A stretch of DNA of 44,968 bases from Bdellovibrionaceae bacterium UBA3535 (GTDB taxonomy: Bacteria; Bdellovibrionota; Bdellovibrionia; Bdellovibrionales; UBA840). The number at the start of each line of letters is the position of its first letter. Position 1 is the first letter of the stretch. Position numbers and translations under genes: made by a program. The notes beneath the pieces were generated by a model. The model did no database searches. It saw only the letters and a list, made by a program, of their open reading frames with translations, and was not told where the DNA came from. This document shows, one piece after another, positions 42,047 through 44,968 of this stretch. The stretch covers positions 1-44,968 of the forward strand of contig DFOS01000017.1 of NCBI GenBank assembly GCA_002376845.1. The letters run 5' to 3'.

Positions 42047-43836
42047 TTTTTTCTTTTATGTGGATCTAACTCCTTACACCTAATTCTAATATTTTTCGGC
42101 GTAACTTCAACCAATTCATTATCACTAATCCACTCCATAGCATATTCTAGCGTTAACGGCTTCACAGGTGCCAAATATTGCTTTTCATCAGAACCCGAAG
42201 CACGGACGTTAGTCAGTTTCTTTTCACGTATGGCATTGACTATCAAATCGTTTTCTTTGGCATTTTCACCAATTACCATACCTTCGTAGACATCCACACC
42301 AGGCGTTATAAATAAGCGACCACGATCTTCCAAATTGAAAAGTGCATAGGTAGTGGTTTTGCCTTTTCGGTCCGCTACAAGTGATCCTGTTCTTCGATGG
42401 GAGATCTCCCCCGCAAAAGGCTTAAATCCCTGAAACTCTGCACTCATCAAACCATTTCCGCGAGTATCCGTTAAAAACTCTGAGCGATAGCCTATCAAGC
42501 CTCTAGATGGTATTAGAAATTGCACTCGAGAACGCTCTCCAAGATTTTGCATATCTTGCATAATGCCTTTTCGCGTACCTAGCTTTTCAGTGACCACACC
42601 AACAAATTCCTCCGGTACATCCACAGTTACTAGCTCCATCGGCTCGTGCAATTCCCCATCAATAGTCTTTGTCACAACTTGCGGCTTACTAACAAGAAGT
42701 TCAAATCCCTCTCTTCGCATCTGCTCGATTAAAACAGCCAGTTGCAGTTCACCTCTACCCATAACCTTAAAACTCTCAGGCGATTCCGTGGGAGCTATAC
42801 GAATGGCAACGTTGTGCAAGGTTTCTTTTTCAAGTCTTTCCAGAATTTTTCTAGAAGTAACATGATCTCCCTCTAAACCAGCAAAGGGACCATCATTTAC
42901 CGAAAAGATCATGGACACTGTCGGCTCTTCCACACTAATTCTTGGTAATGCCTCTGCTGCTTCCGGATCGCAAACCGTATCACCAATACTAATTTCATCA
43001 ATTCCAGCAATTACGACAATATCTCCAGCATGCGCCTCCTCTACAGGAACTTGCTGCATACCAGAGTATGCAAAGATTGCTCGTATCTTTGCCTTCTTTT
43101 TCTGATCGTTGGCCTTCAAGCACATAACATCTTGGCCCACTTTTAAACTTCCTCGCTGAATGCGGCCTATTGCCAAGCGACCAACAAATTCTGAATACCC
43201 TAGATTGGATATTAACATTTGAAAGGGTTCTTCTTGTTGTACTTTTGGTGCTGGCAATTTTTCAAGAATCCAATCAAATAGTATTTTCAAATCCTCCCCT
43301 TTATCATTGGGATCTAAAACAGCGTAGCCATCTCTCCCAACAGCATAAAGAGTATCGTATTCTGCCTGCGCATCATCAGTAGCCAAATCGATAAATAAAG
43401 AAAAAATCTCATCATTCACATCATCAATACGGCGATCTGGGCGATCAATTTTATTTACCACAACGATTACTTTAATGTCTTGCTCCAAAGCTTTCGACAA
43501 CACAAAACGAGTTTGCGGCAAGGGCCCTTCTGAAGCATCCACCAAAATGATCGCTCCATCCACCATATTCAATATGCGCTCCACTTCTCCACCAAAATCG
43601 GCGTGACCTGGAGTATCTACGATATTTACCTTTGTATCTTTATAAATAAAGGAGGCGTTTTTGGCCGCAATGGTAATGCCTCGCTCTCGCTCCAAATCCA
43701 TAGAATCCATCATGCGCTCTTCCGTATCTTCATTGTCTCGAAAAAGACCACTTTGTTTTAAAAGCGCATCGACAAGGGTAGTTTTGCCATGATCCACATG
43801 GGCAATAATTGCTATGTTTCGAATGTCCTTATACAC
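42043..43836 (-). CDS. typA: TypA/BipA ribosome-associated GTPase
   Basis: A translational GTPase involved in 50S assembly and stress adaptation. The 597 residues are standard. G1 is AHVDHGKTT (12-20), G2 lies in ERERGITIAAKNA, G3 is DTPGHADFGGEV and G4 is VVNKIDRP. The C-terminal domain has TRKGIMQDM, SRGLIGYRSEFLTDTRGNG and RVRASGSDE-like NVRASGSDEK. The start is GTG 43836 with AAGGAA upstream. The next gene begins inside its stop codon (ATGA). Confidence 0.97.
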   Translation of the reverse strand: MYKDIRNIAIIAHVDHGKTTLVDALLKQSGLFRDNEDTEERMMDSMDLERERGITIAAKNASFIYKDTKVNIVDTPGHADFGGEVERILNMVDGAIILVDASEGPLPQTRFVLSKALEQDIKVIVVVNKIDRPDRRIDDVNDEIFSLFIDLATDDAQAEYDTLYAVGRDGYAVLDPNDKGEDLKILFDWILEKLPAPKVQQEEPFQMLISNLGYSEFVGRLAIGRIQRGSLKVGQDVMCLKANDQKKKAKIRAIFAYSGMQQVPVEEAHAGDIVVIAGIDEISIGDTVCDPEAAEALPRISVEEPTVSMIFSVNDGPFAGLEGDHVTSRKILERLEKETLHNVAIRIAPTESPESFKVMGRGELQLAVLIEQMRREGFELLVSKPQVVTKTIDGELHEPMELVTVDVPEEFVGVVTEKLGTRKGIMQDMQNLGERSRVQFLIPSRGLIGYRSEFLTDTRGNGLMSAEFQGFKPFAGEISHRRTGSLVADRKGKTTTYALFNLEDRGRLFITPGVDVYEGMVIGENAKENDLIVNAIREKKLTNVRASGSDEKQYLAPVKPLTLEYAMEWISDNELVEVTPKNIRIRCKELDPHKRKK

Positions 43837-43854
43837 AATATTTCCTTGGTTGAA

Positions 43855-44865
43855 TTAGCCGTGACCGCCCATAAGAAAGCCATCATCACTCGTATCTGCT
43901 TGCTGTATCCCTTTCAGAGATTGATAAAAACACTGCACTTCCTCTAGGGTATGGTCAACTGACTTTGTTTGAAATAATTTTTTTCTAAAAGAGGCGGAGC
44001 CAGGGTAGCCTGCTGAAAACCAGGAAGCAAATTTCTTTAGCTGTATCTGTTGCAACCTTTCATCTGTGAAAGATTCTAAATAGCCTTTTAACTTAGCAAA
44101 TACGGCCATAAAATCCCTATTTTCAGAGGGGCTACCGCCCTGCCAAATGGCCATGGCATCCTGAAAAATCCATGGGTTTTTTAAGCAGCCGCGGCCAATC
44201 ATAACCCCATCTAAATTGTATTTTTCCAAACGCTCACAAGCCTGCCGACCACTTAGAATATCGCCATTTCCTAGTATAGGAATTTTGCTTTTGCTTTTTA
44301 CCTCACCAATATATTCCCAATCCGCTTTTCCCTTATAGGCCTGCGCCCGGTCGCGACCATGAATCGCCACCCAGCTAAGCCCCTCTTGATAGGCAATGTT
44401 TGCCAACTCCAATGCATTTCTTTGCTCATAGGTCCAACCGGTACGAATTTTCACCGTCAAGGGTATGCTAAGAGAACTTTTAACCGTGCGAAACATTTGC
44501 TCCACCGCTTTTAAGTCTTTGAGTATGGCGGAACCAGCCCCCTTCTTTACCACTTTGCTAACAGGACAGCCAAAGTTTAAGTCGACAAAATCGGCACCTT
44601 GCTCCTGGCAAAATCGAGCCGCCTTGGCCACAATTTCGGGACTTTCTCCAAATAGCTGCACTCCTACGGGCCGCTGGCTGTCTTCAAAGGCCATGAGCTT
44701 TAAGGTGCGCTCTCCTCCATATTCAATACCGCTTGCCGAAACCAATTCCGTAATGACGAAGCTTGAGCCCATCTCGCGAATGAAGGCACGAAAGGCAATA
44801 TCGGTAATCCCCGCCATGGGTGCACATACAAATGGATTGTTTTTTAACTGCTGCAATAGACTCAT
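43855..44865 (-). CDS. dusB: tRNA-dihydrouridine synthase (DusB-like)
   Basis: An FMN enzyme that reduces uridines in the tRNA D-loop. The 336 residues have the TIM-barrel start APMAGITDIAFR, the active-site cysteine C100 in NFGCPVSKV, KIRTGW, the AIHGRDRAQAYKG motif and the FMN-site GNGDI and MIGRGCLKNPWIF. It is closer to DusB than to DusA or DusC, judging by length and these blocks. The ATG has no ribosome site, and the upstream promoter predicts a start at the ATG itself. It follows a tRNA gene and precedes typA by 18 bp. Confidence 0.94.
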   Translation of the reverse strand: MSLLQQLKNNPFVCAPMAGITDIAFRAFIREMGSSFVITELVSASGIEYGGERTLKLMAFEDSQRPVGVQLFGESPEIVAKAARFCQEQGADFVDLNFGCPVSKVVKKGAGSAILKDLKAVEQMFRTVKSSLSIPLTVKIRTGWTYEQRNALELANIAYQEGLSWVAIHGRDRAQAYKGKADWEYIGEVKSKSKIPILGNGDILSGRQACERLEKYNLDGVMIGRGCLKNPWIFQDAMAIWQGGSPSENRDFMAVFAKLKGYLESFTDERLQQIQLKKFASWFSAGYPGSASFRKKLFQTKSVDHTLEEVQCFYQSLKGIQQADTSDDGFLMGGHG

Positions 44866-44871
44866 AAAATG

Positions 44872-44900
44872 GGTTTAGCGCCTGCTTAATTTGAGGTCAA
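44872..44900 (-). promoter_or_regulatory. Promoter of dusB
   Basis: On the minus strand TTGACC (44900-44895), a 17-bp spacer and TAAACC (44877-44872) are well spaced. The expected +1 falls at 44865, the A of the dusB ATG, suggesting a leaderless mRNA. Confidence 0.5.
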
Positions 44901-44930
44901 TAATTCCTAGTTGAAATGGTAGGATTTGGA

Positions 44931-44968
44931 TGGTGGCCCGGGGCGGATTTGAACCACCGACACAAGGA
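44931..44968 (-). tRNA. 3' part of a tRNA, probably elongator tRNA-Met (truncated by window edge)
   Basis: On the minus strand the visible part has an anticodon-stem 3' arm TCCTT, a 5-nt variable loop GTGTC, a T arm GGTGG-TTCAAAT-CCGCC, an acceptor arm CCGGGCC, discriminator A and encoded CCA. The anticodon lies outside the window. The TCCTTGTGTC context is typical of elongator Met (or CAU-type Ile) tRNAs, so the isotype is an inference. Confidence 0.85.

Noticed and set aside
1..44968. CRISPR arrays, insertion sequences, integrases, toxin-antitoxin or phage-defence genes
   Set aside because: I looked on both strands and found no regular spacer-repeat arrays, transposase or integrase motifs, or terminal inverted repeats. 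The tRNA genes at both ends show no attached integrase.

Overview
This window comes from a moderately AT-rich chromosome of a diderm (Gram-negative-type) bacterium. The evidence is a TolQ-TolR-TolA/TonB-TolB set, several lipoprotein and Sec signal peptides, FtsEX with an EnvC-like activator, and a glycosyltransferase-51 peptidoglycan enzyme. The mix of housekeeping genes with tandem ArsA-type ATPases, a T. ferrooxidans-type GshA and large orphan secreted proteins suggests Bdellovibrionota or a neighbouring deltaproteobacterial-like lineage. That placement is an inference; no 16S gene is present. The DNA is gene-dense, with many 1-20 bp overlaps, and no insertion sequence, prophage, CRISPR array or gene-free stretch above 300 bp was seen.

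Layout. 28-3.3 kb: tRNA-Val, a terminator, a secreted orphan, a TPR/winged-helix regulator, a phased array of four TTATnCACA-like boxes, a glycerophosphodiesterase and a small exported protein. 3.3-9.4 kb: the proteostasis operon clpP-clpX-lon (minus) and leucyl aminopeptidase (plus). 9.4-15 kb (minus): two different ArsA-like ATPases, a TPR lipoprotein, an EI24/CysZ-like membrane protein, GshA and a membrane-anchored orphan. 15-20.6 kb: trigger factor (plus), converging on a minus-strand envelope operon of a small conserved protein, ftsE, ftsX, an EnvC-like protein and a CtpA-type protease. 20.7-22.9 kb: a lipoprotein zinc metallopeptidase coupled to a small membrane protein. 22.9-28.5 kb (minus): an Fe-S assembly operon, Rrf2 regulator-sufB-sufC-sufD-sufS-nfu.

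28.5-33.4 kb (plus): a membrane-anchored protein resembling a catalytically dead GDPD half-domain, then tolQ, tolR, tolA/tonB-like, tolB and a periplasmic cyclophilin. 33.5-38 kb (plus): a 1192-residue secreted orphan and a second secreted orphan with a Fur-family-like 7-1-7 palindrome in its promoter. 38-40.5 kb: a stand-alone cyclic-nucleotide-binding protein (minus), divergent from an SDR epimerase coupled to a GT51 transglycosylase. 40.4-45 kb (minus): tRNA-dihydrouridine synthase, typA/bipA, and an ABC exporter whose ATPase has lost all of its canonical motifs, with its permease. The window ends inside a tRNA that is probably elongator Met.

The points most worth a second look are the degenerate ABC ATPase downstream of typA, the phased box array at 1977-2018, the 7-1-7 palindrome at 37258, the giant orphan exported protein, the asymmetric ArsA pair, and the 131-bp antisense overlap between the transglycosylase and the ABC permease.
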